Notes: generated by a model from the letters alone, not told the origin. A stretch of 41,174 nucleotides of DNA from Deltaproteobacteria bacterium (GCA_016875195.1 VGRY01000035.1:1-41174); one strand, 5' to 3'. Counted from the stretch's first letter, positions 26,085 through 35,853 are shown. A program made the numbers and translations.

Positions 26085-26687
26085 TCATTCCTTCTTTTGG
26101 GATTTACTGCCGGTGACTTTGACCTGGTTGAAATAGTCAATCAAAGCCTTTGCCACTTCTTTGGATCGAATGAGGACAGAGACTTCATTGTTACTGGTCA
26201 GGGAGGAGAAGACCCAGTTGGTACTTCCTAACAAGATAAGCTCTCCGTCTGCAACCATCAATTTAGCATGCATGGTTTTTAAAAGGGAATCAAAGATGAC
26301 TTCCACGCCACCTTCGGATAGTATTTTCCCTGTTTCGCGATTGCGTTTCGTTGTCCGATCATCTCCCTCTCTTATTTCCAGGATCACCTCCACCTTGACC
26401 CCGCGCTTTTTTGCTCCGATCAATTCCCGGATTAAAAGATTTGACGGCGTATTGGGATGTTTTTCGTAATAACCCATCTCAAACATCATTACGCGGATGG
26501 AAGATTTTGCTTCCTGAATCATCCTCTTTGCCACCTCAAAATACTGTGTATCGGTCACAAGCTTAATATCTTCGGCAGGCAATGCAAAGGAAGGTGGAGT
26601 GTGGAGAGCGGGAAGCAGAAAAAAGACGAATAAGACCGGGAACAACATAAACATATCTTTGAACAAAACTCTATTTCTTTTGCCCAT
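26085..26687 (-). CDS. Secreted phospholipase D-like nuclease
   Basis: About 200 residues with a signal peptide or anchor (FMLFPVLFVFFLLPALHTPPSFA). One HxK-x4-D motif (MHAKLMVADGELILLGSTNW) identifies a single-HKD PLD protein such as Nuc/Endo-type nucleases that act as dimers. RMIQEAKSSIRVMMFEMGYY at the N-terminus is typical. The substrate is not certain (DNA or phospholipid). The start at 26687 has GGAGGGG upstream; its 5' end overlaps the 3' end of the GmhB-Sua5 gene. Confidence 0.85.
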   Translation of the reverse strand: MGKRNRVLFKDMFMLFPVLFVFFLLPALHTPPSFALPAEDIKLVTDTQYFEVAKRMIQEAKSSIRVMMFEMGYYEKHPNTPSNLLIRELIGAKKRGVKVEVILEIREGDDRTTKRNRETGKILSEGGVEVIFDSLLKTMHAKLMVADGELILLGSTNWVFSSLTSNNEVSVLIRSKEVAKALIDYFNQVKVTGSKSQKKE

Positions 26688-28293
26688 CTTCTTCTCTCCC
26701 CTCCAATCTCCTATCATTCAAAAGATTCTCTGATGTGTAACGCCCTTTCCCTTTTCCCCGGAAGGTATGAATGGAATCTTGAGTGGTTGGGATGATTCCA
26801 CTGGCGCGGCGGAGGCGGTCCATGATGGCCCGTCCCAGGCCGGTCTCGGGGACAGGTTCCGCCAGAATCAGATCTAAACCCAAAGCATCCAGACGACGAA
26901 TGGCCGAAAAGAGATTGGCCGCTGCCTCGCGTAAATCTCCTTTTTTTGAAAGAACCTCAATATGACTGAATTTCAAACCATGACTCGGCTTCTGAAAAGC
27001 GAGCCATCCGACCTTTTTGTTTTGATAAACCTTCAGGCTTTCTTCGGACCAATGGATCCGGATGGGTGTCCGGGGAGCATAATGCTTCGGAAGCATTCCG
27101 GGAGCAGAAATTTTCTCCTCTCTTAAACGAACTTCCACCTTGCCAATGAGCGATTCGATCTCTTCCAGTGGAATACCCCCTGGTCTTAATAGCGTGGGAT
27201 CTTTCTCAACAAATGAGAGGATCGTGGACTCCACGCCCACCTCGCAGGAACCTCCATCGAGGATGAGATCCACTCGATCTCCTAATTGCTCCCGAACATG
27301 CTCGGCTGTCGTCGGGCTCACATATCCGAAGGGATTGGCGCTCGGTGCAGCGATGGGGCAACTGGCTTGTTCGATCAGAGAGCATGCGATTGGGTGTTTT
27401 GGCATTCGAACCGCAACGCTGGATAGACCTGCTGTCACAATGTCAGGCACTTCCTCCTTTTTGGGAAGGACAAGAGTCAACGGCCCGGGCCAGAAGTGCT
27501 CCATCAATCGGAGCACACTGGAAGGAATCCTCTCCACCAGTCGGTCCAGAGTTTTAAGATCCGCCACATGGACAATCAATGGATCAAAGAAGGGTCTCTG
27601 CTTGACCTCGAAGATACGAGCGACAGCAAGAGGATTGAAGGCATCTGCACCCAGCCCATAGACGGTCTCCGTCGGAAAAGCGACAACCCCTCCCTGTTGG
27701 ATTGTCTCGGCAGCCTGACGGATCATGCCTTCTTTTTCTTGAGAATCCATGTCTTCCTTTAGAATTCTGATGATAGCCTCTTCTATATTTCCGGCAACCT
27801 CTACTCTCGAAGGAAGTTCATGCCGGTGTTTTTGACCGTGACCTGTCAGAAGAAAGATTCCCTTGGCACCCACGTTCCTTCCAAATTCCACATCATGGGA
27901 ATGGTCTCCTATTGAAAAGGAACGGGAAAGATCGAGATTAAATTCCCGGGCAGCCTCTAAAATAAAATAGGGGTTTGGCTTGATACATTGACAACCCTGG
28001 TCCCTGGTATGGGGACAGGTGTAAACTTTGGTAATGGTTATTCCTTCCTGGGCAAGGGTCTTTACAATATGATTGTTGATGAGCTCAACATCCTCAGGGC
28101 TGAGGACTCCGAGTCCAATTCCCGATTGGTTGGTGACAATGAAAAGGAGGTAACGGTCTTTGATTCGCCGAAGAGCGGAAAAGGTTTCTGGATAAAAAAC
28201 GACATCCGACACACATCGTAAATATCCCCTATCCTCGATGAGCGTCCCATCTCTGTCTAAAAAGATTGCAGGCCATCGAGATGAGAAGGGCAT
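26671..28293 (-). CDS. GmhB-type HAD phosphatase fused to Sua5/YrdC threonylcarbamoyl-AMP synthase
   Basis: 540 residues in one ORF. Residues about 1-178 are an HAD-IIIA phosphatase: FLDRDGTLIEDRGYL, VTNQSGIGLG, the zinc loop CPHTRDQGCQCIKP and the acidic IGDHSHDVEFG. They match D-glycero-D-manno-heptose-1,7-bisphosphate phosphatase (LPS heptose pathway). Residues about 185-540 are Sua5: AFPTETVYGLGADAFNP, KQRPFFDPLIVHV, APSANPFG and a C-terminal Sua5 domain. It makes threonylcarbamoyl-AMP for tRNA t6A. The two activities are unrelated. An AAAGGAAG site before Met in LKEDMDSQEKEG could allow separate internal initiation. It starts four bases after purE. Confidence 0.85.
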   Translation of the reverse strand: MPFSSRWPAIFLDRDGTLIEDRGYLRCVSDVVFYPETFSALRRIKDRYLLFIVTNQSGIGLGVLSPEDVELINNHIVKTLAQEGITITKVYTCPHTRDQGCQCIKPNPYFILEAAREFNLDLSRSFSIGDHSHDVEFGRNVGAKGIFLLTGHGQKHRHELPSRVEVAGNIEEAIIRILKEDMDSQEKEGMIRQAAETIQQGGVVAFPTETVYGLGADAFNPLAVARIFEVKQRPFFDPLIVHVADLKTLDRLVERIPSSVLRLMEHFWPGPLTLVLPKKEEVPDIVTAGLSSVAVRMPKHPIACSLIEQASCPIAAPSANPFGYVSPTTAEHVREQLGDRVDLILDGGSCEVGVESTILSFVEKDPTLLRPGGIPLEEIESLIGKVEVRLREEKISAPGMLPKHYAPRTPIRIHWSEESLKVYQNKKVGWLAFQKPSHGLKFSHIEVLSKKGDLREAAANLFSAIRRLDALGLDLILAEPVPETGLGRAIMDRLRRASGIIPTTQDSIHTFRGKGKGRYTSENLLNDRRLEGREEDGQKK

Positions 28294-28297
28294 CGAC

Positions 28298-28798
28298 TTA
28301 TTTCTTTCCCTTCTTCAAGGCTTCTGATTTTTCCTCAAGGGACTTCCTGGTCTTCTCTCTGAACTCCTCCAGCTTTTTAACGACTTCGGGGTACTTAATG
28401 GAAAGAATCTCACAGGCGAGATAGGCGGCATTCTTGGCCCCATCAATGCCAACCGTGGCCACAGGAACTCCAGGAGGCATCTGAACGGTTGAATACAAAG
28501 CGTCCACACCTTCCAGGGCTCCGGACCTGAGCGGAACCCCAATCACCGGCAGCGTGGTATGGGCGGCAATGACTCCGGCTAAGTGAGCAGCCATCCCTGC
28601 TCCAGCGATGATGACCTCAAGGCCACGTTCCCTTGCTGTCTTGGCATAATGGGCTGTTTTTTCAGGAAGGCGATGGGCTGAGCTGATATCCATTTCAAAA
28701 GGAATCCCCATCTCCCTAAAGACCTCCGCGGCTTTCTCCATGACTGGTAAATCACTATCGCTTCCCATCAGAATTCCAATTAAAGGTTTTTCGATCAT
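28298..28798 (-). CDS. purE: N5-carboxyaminoimidazole ribonucleotide mutase
   Basis: Purine-biosynthesis enzyme converting N5-CAIR to CAIR. 166 residues, class I length. [35 protein letters not shown] and [23 protein letters not shown] are the active-site signatures, including the conserved Ser/His/Asp. GGAGG precedes the ATG. The GmhB-Sua5 gene follows after four bases, so the two are probably cotranscribed. Confidence 0.96.
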   Translation of the reverse strand: MIEKPLIGILMGSDSDLPVMEKAAEVFREMGIPFEMDISSAHRLPEKTAHYAKTARERGLEVIIAGAGMAAHLAGVIAAHTTLPVIGVPLRSGALEGVDALYSTVQMPPGVPVATVGIDGAKNAAYLACEILSIKYPEVVKKLEEFREKTRKSLEEKSEALKKGKK

Positions 28799-29048
28799 TC
28801 TTTTCCTCCTTATGACCCATTCACAACATGGGGTGTTTTATTATAAAAAATTCAACCACGAAGAACAAGGTCAGGTTAATTTGGATTGTTGAGATAGACT
28901 GGTTGAGGTCGATCCAATTCAACCCTCTCTGGAAAAAGGGGGGAAGAAAATTAACCCCTTTCTCTACAAAAGGAATCGAAGTTGTGGTAAGATACGTACG
29001 GATCCATTACACCACTTAACTCTTTGGTTGAAAGGGAAAGGAGAAGAT

Positions 29049-29387
29049 ATGGAATATCTGCCTATTTCTTATGAACGTTTCAGAAAAGAGTTTCCTGAGA
29101 TCGAGAAGGCCTATGAAAAGCTCGCCAACCTCTGTCATGCCTCTGGCCCTCTCGATGAGAAGATGCGAAGGCTGGTTAAATTAGGAATTGCCATCGGCTC
29201 CGAGTCTCAGGGGGCTATCAAATCCCACACCCGGAGGGCAATTGACCTTGGAATCTCTCCGGAAGAGATTCTGCATGTCGTTGTATTAAGCCTGACGACG
29301 ATCGGGTTTCCCAAGATGATCGCCGCCCTGAACTGGATCAACGAAGCTTTTGAGGAGGGGCCAACAAAACATTTCAGCGGCGATTGA
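29049..29387 (+). CDS. Carboxymuconolactone decarboxylase (AhpD-like) family protein
   Basis: About 112 residues. RLVKLGIAIGSESQGAIKSHTRRAIDLGISPEEI is the CMD core, with the histidine of ...SHTRRA. Where AhpD has CxxC this protein has no cysteine, so it is not an AhpD-type peroxidase partner; the role is unknown. The start at 29049 has AAGGAG six bases upstream. The region 28799-29048 before it has no gene. Confidence 0.8.
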   Translation: MEYLPISYERFRKEFPEIEKAYEKLANLCHASGPLDEKMRRLVKLGIAIGSESQGAIKSHTRRAIDLGISPEEILHVVVLSLTTIGFPKMIAALNWINEAFEEGPTKHFSGD

Positions 29388-29470
29388 TCTTGCCCCATAT
29401 TCCTTTCAAGTACCGAGATGGATTGAATTGATGAAGGGGCTCATTCCCCATTCCTTCTGACCTTAAAAAA

Positions 29471-29509
29471 TCGAAAGCCCTCTTGGATTCTACAGAAGAG
29501 GGCCTTCGA
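29471..29509 (-). terminator. Terminator after the Ca2+-type ATPase
   Basis: TCGAA and GCCCTCTT pair with their near-complements across a short loop; on the minus strand the stem is followed by six T's. It lies between the convergent CMD gene and the ATPase gene and can serve both. Confidence 0.75.
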
Positions 29510-29580
29510 TCAAACGCAGAATCGTTGAATACAGCGCAACCAGTCCTGCCGATTGCGGGTAGGGGCTGAATGTCTTCTGT

Positions 29581-32310
29581 TTAAACAGAAATATTTCTTA
29601 CCACCGACATCTTTTTCCTTAATATCGCTTTTACGACTTCCATCGCGATAAATACAACAACACCAAAACCCAATATGATCTTCATATCAGAGAATGTGGG
29701 TTTAATGATCCCAAAGGCTTCACGTACAGAAGGGATCTGTATCAAAACAACAATCAATATGATCTCCCAGAAAATCGCTAAGAGAAGCCATTTGTGGGGC
29801 CGGACCTTAAAGACGCTGTATTTCAAAGAACGGAAATTCAGTGCAATGATGAGTTCGATGATGATGAAAAGAAAGAAAATCTCTGTTCTTGCATGATCGA
29901 TGTCATAGAGTTCATTATAGAAGAGATAGAAAAAGAAGGGAATCTCAATTAAAAGAGCCAAGATGAGGAAAGCCCTGACATCCCATGAAAAGACACTCTC
30001 CTTGGGATTCCTCGGTGGTCTCTGCATAATGTCCGGATCAGGAGGAGCGATGCCTAAAGCAAGCGCTGGGAGCCCATCCGTTGCGAGGTTCATATACAAG
30101 ATGGCTGCCGGAAGGAGTGGCAGATATTCGGGGCCTGAAATGATGACGACCCCTCCAATGACTGCCACTTCCGTAATATTGCACCTGATGAGGAAGGTTA
30201 GGTATTTTTTGATATTGTCGTAAATCCATCTCCCCCGTTCGATTGCCTTTACAATGGTGGCAAAATTATCGTCACTCAGGACCATGTCCGAGGCTTCTTT
30301 GGTCACCTCCGTACCCGTAATTCCCATGGCAATACCGATATCCGCATGTTTCAGGGCGGGGGCATCGTTCACCCCATCGCCTGTCATGGCCACCACTTCA
30401 CCTCTGTTCTTCCAGGCCCTGACGATCTTGAGCTTATCCATCGGTGAAACCCTGGCATAAACAGTGACTTTGTTTACAATCTTCTCGAACTCTTCGTCTT
30501 GCATCTTTTCCAGTTCTTCACCGGTCAATACACCATCACCGTCCTTATAAAGACCGATTTCCCTGGCAATGGCGACGGCTGTCAGTTTATGGTCCCCTGT
30601 AATCATGACGGGCTTAATCCCAACCTGTTTACATACTTGAATCGCCTGGATAGCCTCTTCCCTCGGCGGGTCCATCATTCCTGCAAGGCCAACAAAAACC
30701 ATATGATGCTCAAGATGTTCCTCTGAGCATTCAAAAGAATCGGCACATTCTCTATAGGCAAACCCAAGAACCCTCAATGCCCCCTGTGCCATCTCTTCAT
30801 TCGCTTTTAAAATTTTGACCTTTTCTTTCTCCCCCATTTCTCTTATCTCACCCTCCATTAAGATATGAGAACTCTTTTCCAAAACCACTTCCGGAGCGCC
30901 TTTCATAAAGGCCATTCTCTTACCATCGGCAATTTGATGAATGGTCGTCATGCGTTTCCTTTCAGAACTGAAAGGCAACTCTTCGATCCTCGGATTCTCA
31001 AGCCTCATCACATGGATCCGGAGTCCTGCTTTAGCGGCAGCCACTACCATGGCACCCTCGGTCGGATCCCCTTTGATCAGCCATTTGCCTTCTTTTTCAT
31101 GAAGGTCCGCATCACTGCAGAGGAGTCCCCCCTGAAGAAGTAGTTTAAGGGAGGGATGATTCTTGATATCAATCTCAGACCCCTTAAATTCTCCCTTTGG
31201 TTCGTATCCGGCTCCTGTCACTTCTATGGTCTTGCCTCCTGTAAATATCTTTCTGACCGTCATCTCACCTTTCGTCAGGGTGCCTGTTTTATCCGAACAG
31301 ATTACGGTGGTGCATCCCAGGGTCTCTACGGCAGGCATTTTTCTCACCAGGGCATTTTGCTTTGCCATCTGGTGCATGCCAATGGCAAGGGCGCCTGTGA
31401 CAATGGCTGCCAACGCTTCAGGGACAGCGGCAACGGCAAGGGCAATGGCAAACATCACGATGGTCATGATGAATGGAAGATCAATCTTGTCGAGCAAAAT
31501 CTCCCTGACAACACTGATGCCTGCAACAAGAAAACAGATCGAAAGGGCAATGATCCCGAGCCATTTGCCTATCTCTTCTGTTCGCTTCTCCAGAGGGGTT
31601 TTTTCAGTCTGAACTGAAGTCACTTCCTCTGCAATTTTGCCAAATTCTGTATGCATCCCGGTGGATGTAACGACTGCCTTGCCTCTGCCGAAGGTCACCG
31701 TGGTCCCTGTTAAGACCATGTTTCTCCGATCGTTAACCCGAACCTCTTCAGGCAATGGCTTGATGTCTTTCCCAACCGGAACGGATTCTCCAGTGAGCGG
31801 AGCTTCATCACATCGTAAGGAATGGTTTTCAATCAATCTCCCGTCAGCAGGAATCTTATCTCCTGCTTCAAGAAGTAAAATATCTCCTGGCACGAGTTCT
31901 TTGGAGGGAACTTCTTCTTCTTTGCCCCCCCTGAGCACAGTGATCGTCGGAGTGAGCATCTTTTTCAGAGCCTCCAGGGCCCGTTCTGCCCTGTATTCCT
32001 GAATGAACCCAAGAATCGCACAAAAGACAACGATAACAGCGATGATGGCAGCATCTACTACTTCCCCCACGACGGCGGAGAGGACAATCGCTACCAAGAG
32101 AATGACGATGAGAATGTTTTTAAACTGATTGATGAAAAGCGTAAATGGAGAGATCCCTTCTTCCTTCTTCAATTCATTGTAGCCGTGGGTCTCAAGCCGC
32201 TGTTTTACCTCTTCCTCGGTTAAACCTTGATGAAGGTCTGACCTCAGCTCCTTTAAAACCTGAGCGGGTTCGAGGGAATGCCATGATAGATTCAGGCGTG
32301 AATTTGACAT
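29581..32310 (-). CDS. Cation-translocating P-type ATPase (Ca2+ type, P2A-like)
   Basis: 909-residue inner-membrane ATPase. It has an N-terminal cation-ATPase domain (LEPAQVLKELRSDLHQGLTEEEV), LTGESVPV, the helix-4 motif VPEALAA, the phosphorylation site [14 protein letters not shown], the hinge MTGDGVNDAPALKHADIG and NLATDGLPALALG in helix 6 with the Asn/Thr/Asp residues of Ca2+ pumps. The substrate is probably Ca2+ (Mg2+ or Mn2+ possible). GGAGG precedes the ATG at a distance of 10. It stands alone between two terminators. Confidence 0.93.
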   Translation of the reverse strand: MSNSRLNLSWHSLEPAQVLKELRSDLHQGLTEEEVKQRLETHGYNELKKEEGISPFTLFINQFKNILIVILLVAIVLSAVVGEVVDAAIIAVIVVFCAILGFIQEYRAERALEALKKMLTPTITVLRGGKEEEVPSKELVPGDILLLEAGDKIPADGRLIENHSLRCDEAPLTGESVPVGKDIKPLPEEVRVNDRRNMVLTGTTVTFGRGKAVVTSTGMHTEFGKIAEEVTSVQTEKTPLEKRTEEIGKWLGIIALSICFLVAGISVVREILLDKIDLPFIMTIVMFAIALAVAAVPEALAAIVTGALAIGMHQMAKQNALVRKMPAVETLGCTTVICSDKTGTLTKGEMTVRKIFTGGKTIEVTGAGYEPKGEFKGSEIDIKNHPSLKLLLQGGLLCSDADLHEKEGKWLIKGDPTEGAMVVAAAKAGLRIHVMRLENPRIEELPFSSERKRMTTIHQIADGKRMAFMKGAPEVVLEKSSHILMEGEIREMGEKEKVKILKANEEMAQGALRVLGFAYRECADSFECSEEHLEHHMVFVGLAGMMDPPREEAIQAIQVCKQVGIKPVMITGDHKLTAVAIAREIGLYKDGDGVLTGEELEKMQDEEFEKIVNKVTVYARVSPMDKLKIVRAWKNRGEVVAMTGDGVNDAPALKHADIGIAMGITGTEVTKEASDMVLSDDNFATIVKAIERGRWIYDNIKKYLTFLIRCNITEVAVIGGVVIISGPEYLPLLPAAILYMNLATDGLPALALGIAPPDPDIMQRPPRNPKESVFSWDVRAFLILALLIEIPFFFYLFYNELYDIDHARTEIFFLFIIIELIIALNFRSLKYSVFKVRPHKWLLLAIFWEIILIVVLIQIPSVREAFGIIKPTFSDMKIILGFGVVVFIAMEVVKAILRKKMSVVRNISV

Positions 32311-32448
32311 TGAAGCACGTCCTCCTTCACAGCTATTTTTTATCTCTCAAATGTCTTTCTTTATCCTGAAAATGTTGACGGAACGCTACACACATATTAG
32401 GGGTGGCATACAATAAACTATTTCCTGCAAATTTACAAGAAAAAAAAA

Positions 32449-32473
32449 CCTCGGTGATTCTTGACCACCGAGG
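32449..32473. terminator. Bidirectional terminator after the gamma-like gene
   Basis: CCTCGGTG and CACCGAGG form an 8-bp stem with a nine-base loop, flanked by a run of A's on the left and TTTTT on the right, so it works on both strands. On the minus strand it ends the transcript of the first decarboxylase-subunit unit. Confidence 0.85.
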
Positions 32474-32543
32474 CTTTTTAATCATTTGATTCAATTATTA
32501 AAAATTCTTCGACTCATGGTTAAACGCTCTCCACGTGTATGCC

Positions 32544-33146
32544 TTAGGCAGGTGCAGGTTTCACCTTCTTCTCTTTGATGGATTTCCGCATGATGAAGAT
32601 CGCTATATTCAGCGCTACCCATAGAACGAGCAGAACAACAAAGACACCAACAAACCGAATAAAGAGTGTGGCCATGATCCATGACCAGTTGTCTTTCTTG
32701 ATGACGACCTGGGTCTTTGGACCACCTGTTTTGTGAATCCCGATCGAGTGCCACTTGGACACCCCCTGATCCTCAATATATACCTCTTCTTTCCAGTCAC
32801 GATAACGCGCATCGGGATATTTTTGGAGCGCTTCCTTATACCAGGTCAGGACCTTATCATAGGGCAGATTATATTCGGTGATGAGACGGCCCGGCTCTTC
32901 TTTAATTTTCGTGCCATCCGGCATGATCGGAGCCCCCAGCCACTGGGGTCCCTTGGGAATGACGAGTGAAGAGTCTATCGGTCCGATTGTTTTTTTAGCC
33001 TTTTGAGACAATTCGCCTTCTGTTTTTGTTGCGGTCTGAACAGTTTCTTTCGCTTGTTCCTGGGAGGCTATCGAGTTACTAATACTCAGGGCAAGCAGGA
33101 TAAATATCGTAAGTGTGATCGCCAGGCAAAACCCAAGTCTTTTCAT
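32544..33146 (-). CDS. Secreted/anchored OadG-like (gamma) protein of the first Na+-pump unit
   Basis: 200 residues: signal peptide (LGFCLAITLTIFILLALSI), an extracytoplasmic part of about 130 residues with EYNLPYDKVLTWYKEALQKYPDARYRDW, and a C-terminal membrane helix RFVGVFVVLLVLWVALNIAIF that resembles the gamma subunit of oxaloacetate decarboxylase, then a basic tail. It is 12 bases after the beta subunit on the same strand, with a good GAGGAGG. Typical OadG has only a short N-terminal helix, so the periplasmic addition is unusual. The gamma assignment rests on helix composition and neighbourhood. Confidence 0.6.
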   Translation of the reverse strand: MKRLGFCLAITLTIFILLALSISNSIASQEQAKETVQTATKTEGELSQKAKKTIGPIDSSLVIPKGPQWLGAPIMPDGTKIKEEPGRLITEYNLPYDKVLTWYKEALQKYPDARYRDWKEEVYIEDQGVSKWHSIGIHKTGGPKTQVVIKKDNWSWIMATLFIRFVGVFVVLLVLWVALNIAIFIMRKSIKEKKVKPAPA

Positions 33147-33158
33147 AAAAACCTCCTC

Positions 33159-34307
33159 TTAATCAAACATGGCCAGAAGCATGCCTGCCGCAGCCGGAGA
33201 CCCAATCGAACCGCCAAGGCAAGCGCCCATGGCATGCATCAGAAGGTAGTTTTGCTTATCATATTTCTGCCCCCATACCTGCGCCACGCGGGGCGACATG
33301 GGAATGGCAGAGACACCCGATATCCCGATAATGGGGTTAATCTTCTCTTTGATAAACAGGTTCATGATCTTAACAGTAAAGATCCCGCCCGCGGTGCAGA
33401 CCATAAAATCGAGAAGCCCCAGCCCAAAAACGGTTAGGGGCTTGGGGGTAAGAAAAACCTCTGCCTGCATTGAAGCGCCAATACTTACCCCCAGAAGGAC
33501 GGTCACCACATCCATCATCGGGCCGCCGATGGTCTTCGACAGACGCGGCACTACGCCGCTTTCTCTCATGAGGTTTCCGAACATAAACATTCCCATCAGA
33601 GGCATGACAGCAGGGATTAACAGAGCGACAATTCCTCCACAGATGAGCGGAAAGAGGACCTTTTCAGTCGGGGAGACGTGTCTTAGTGTTGGTTTCATCC
33701 GAATCAGACGCTCTTCTTTTGTCGTGAGCAGCCTCATGACAGGCGGCTGGATCAGCGGCACCATGGACATGTAGGAGTAAGCGGCCAGGGTATTTGCACT
33801 CAATAGATGCGGCGCCAGACGGGCGGTAAGATAGATCGTGGTCGGACCGTCTGCACCCCCGATGATGCCCACAGAAGCCGCTTCCTTAATGCTGAAACCA
33901 AGTAGAATCATCCCTGTAAAGGTGACGAATACGCCTAATTGGGCGCCGGCGCCGATGAGAAGCATCTTCGGGTTGGCAATGAGAGGTCCAAAGTCGGTCA
34001 GAGCGCCCAATCCCAAAAAGATGAGGCAGGGTAGCAACTCCCAAATGATTCCATACTTATAGAAAAACTGAAGGAGCTGCGGGTGGCCATCTTCGGTAAA
34101 TCCAAAGAGCGGAGTATTGGGAAAGTTGACGAGAAAGATGCCAAAGCCAATCGGCACCAGAAGGTTTGGCTCAAATCCCTTGACAATCGCCAAATAGAGA
34201 AAGAACAAACCAATACACCACATTACGATCACCTTCCAGGTCATAAAACCGAGTCCGGTCGTCTGGAAGGTCCCGATAAGGAGATCCAAAATTTCACTCC
34301 AACTCAT
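33159..34307 (-). CDS. Na+-translocating decarboxylase beta subunit, copy 1
   Basis: About 382 residues, many membrane helices. [21 protein letters not shown] holds the aspartate (equivalent to Asp203 of Klebsiella OadB) that carries Na+; GLLDFMVCTAGGIFTVKIMN and INPIIGISGVSAIPMSPRVAQ are also typical. In the family it couples decarboxylation of carboxybiotin to Na+ export. No alpha (carboxyltransferase) or biotin-carrier gene is in the window, so the substrate (oxaloacetate, methylmalonyl-CoA or glutaconyl-CoA) is unknown. The start at Met3 (34307) is chosen because AGGAGG sits seven bases before it. Confidence 0.92.
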   Translation of the reverse strand: MSWSEILDLLIGTFQTTGLGFMTWKVIVMWCIGLFFLYLAIVKGFEPNLLVPIGFGIFLVNFPNTPLFGFTEDGHPQLLQFFYKYGIIWELLPCLIFLGLGALTDFGPLIANPKMLLIGAGAQLGVFVTFTGMILLGFSIKEAASVGIIGGADGPTTIYLTARLAPHLLSANTLAAYSYMSMVPLIQPPVMRLLTTKEERLIRMKPTLRHVSPTEKVLFPLICGGIVALLIPAVMPLMGMFMFGNLMRESGVVPRLSKTIGGPMMDVVTVLLGVSIGASMQAEVFLTPKPLTVFGLGLLDFMVCTAGGIFTVKIMNLFIKEKINPIIGISGVSAIPMSPRVAQVWGQKYDKQNYLLMHAMGACLGGSIGSPAAAGMLLAMFD

Positions 34308-34589
34308 TTCCATACCTCCTTTTTATACTTCTGCTTTCCATCAAGCTCTTAGCATAATCCTAAGGGTATTGTCAAGGTATAATGTGATTTTTATAACAAG
34401 TACGTAATATAATGATATTATTAGTTTTATAACATTTTTATATGAGGGGCTTTTGTAACAAAATAGAAAGTTTGAGTTTAAAAATACCTTTAAAGGTCTG
34501 ATTTGTGTTAACGTTTCCACTCTATTGCAGCAAATTGTTATTCGAAGTCCTGTCCCTTGAAGGATATACCCTCTTCTGGAACACCAGGT

Positions 34590-35708
34590 TTATTTCAACA
34601 TGGCGAGGAACATACCAGCGGCTATTGCCGTGCCAATGACACCCGCAATATTGGGTCCCATGGCATGCATCAGGAGAAAGTTTTTCGGATCTGCCTCCTG
34701 CCCCATCTTCTGAGCCACTCTGGCGGCCATGGGAACGGCAGATACCCCGGCAGAGCCGATTAAAGGGTTGATCTTCTCCTTGAGAAAGAGGTTCATCAAT
34801 TTAGCGAGGAGAATTCCTCCGACGGTGCTGAATGAAAAGGCAACCAAGCCCAGAATAAAAATGAAGATGGGTTGAGGTTTTAAAAAATGTTCGGCCACCA
34901 TGGTTGAACCAACCGCCAGCCCGAGAAAGATCGTCACAATATTGAGCAATTCATTCTGAGCGGTCTTAAGCAGTCTTTCGACGACTCTCGATTCTCTGAA
35001 AAGATTTCCGATAAAAAACATCACCATCAGGGGAGCGGCCGCTGGGACGATTAATACGATCACCATAGTTCCGATCAGCGGAAAGAGAATACGCTCAATT
35101 TTAGAAACAGGCCTCAACTGTTTCATTCGGATGGCCCTCTCTTTTTCCGTTGTCAGGAGTTTGATAATGGGAGGCTGAATCAAAGGAACCATGGCCATAT
35201 AGGAGTAAGCTGCAATCGCATTGGCTCCGATCAGATGGGGAGCCAACTTTGTTGTCAAATAGATGCAGGTCGGTCCATCCGCACCACCGATGATCCCGAT
35301 GGAGGCGGCTTCCTCAATATTGAACCCGAAGAGCAATGCCCCAAAAAAGGCGACATAGACCCCAAATTGAGCTCCCGCTCCAAGAAGAAGGGTTTTTGGA
35401 TTGGCGATCACCGGGCTGAAATCGGTCAGAGCGCCAATGCCGAGGAAAATCACGCAGGGGATAATATCCCACTCGAGGCCATAATGATAGAAAATCCGAA
35501 TCAGTTCTCCTTCTCCGAGCAATGGAGCTAATGGGAAATTGACTGCGAAAACACTGAAGCCAATCGGAAGCAAGAGAAGAGGTTCAAAATCTCTTGCGAT
35601 GGCTAAATAGATAAAGATCCCTCCAATCAGCCACATGATCACATGGCCAATCGTAAGATGGACAAAACCGGTCTTCAATAAAATGGTGCTGACTGAAAAT
35701 TCTGCCAT
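34590..35708 (-). CDS. Na+-translocating decarboxylase beta subunit, copy 2
   Basis: 372 residues, clearly paralogous to copy 1: [21 protein letters not shown] with the Na+-site aspartate, [21 protein letters not shown] at the C-terminal end. It follows a 44-residue gamma-like gene by about 10 bases on the same strand. The 34308-34589 gap between the two beta genes is AT-rich, without a gene, and probably holds the promoter of unit 1. Two complete beta genes in tandem suggest two pumps of different partner proteins rather than a gene being lost. Confidence 0.92.
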   Translation of the reverse strand: MAEFSVSTILLKTGFVHLTIGHVIMWLIGGIFIYLAIARDFEPLLLLPIGFSVFAVNFPLAPLLGEGELIRIFYHYGLEWDIIPCVIFLGIGALTDFSPVIANPKTLLLGAGAQFGVYVAFFGALLFGFNIEEAASIGIIGGADGPTCIYLTTKLAPHLIGANAIAAYSYMAMVPLIQPPIIKLLTTEKERAIRMKQLRPVSKIERILFPLIGTMVIVLIVPAAAPLMVMFFIGNLFRESRVVERLLKTAQNELLNIVTIFLGLAVGSTMVAEHFLKPQPIFIFILGLVAFSFSTVGGILLAKLMNLFLKEKINPLIGSAGVSAVPMAARVAQKMGQEADPKNFLLMHAMGPNIAGVIGTAIAAGMFLAMLK

Positions 35709-35718
35709 TTTTTGATGA

Positions 35719-35853
35719 TTACCTTTTTTTTGCCGTAAAAAGCCTAATAAAAAAATCGGTTAGTTTGATCGCACACATCAACAAAATCAAACCGATAAAG
35801 ACCCCGCTGAAACCAAATATAAATATCTTCAATGCATCATTCCACGGTTCCAT
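35719..35853 (-). CDS. Small OadG-like gamma subunit (44 residues)
   Basis: A 44-residue ORF starting [19 protein letters not shown] and continuing as one hydrophobic helix ([19 protein letters not shown]) with a basic tail ending TAKKR. The length, position directly upstream of a beta subunit and the single-helix plan match the membrane part of OadG/gamma subunits. It ends about 10 bases before the beta-2 ATG. The Shine-Dalgarno is weak. It is too short for most gene callers and is likely to be missed. Confidence 0.6.
   Translation of the reverse strand: MEPWNDALKIFIFGFSGVFIGLILLMCAIKLTDFFIRLFTAKKR

Noticed and set aside
27720..27755. Splitting the 540-residue gene into separate gmhB and sua5 genes
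   Set aside because: There is no stop codon between the domains; an internal ribosome site is only a possible additional start.
29049..29387. A selenocysteine-containing CMD/AhpD protein
   Set aside because: The expected cysteine position has alanine and there is no in-frame TGA.
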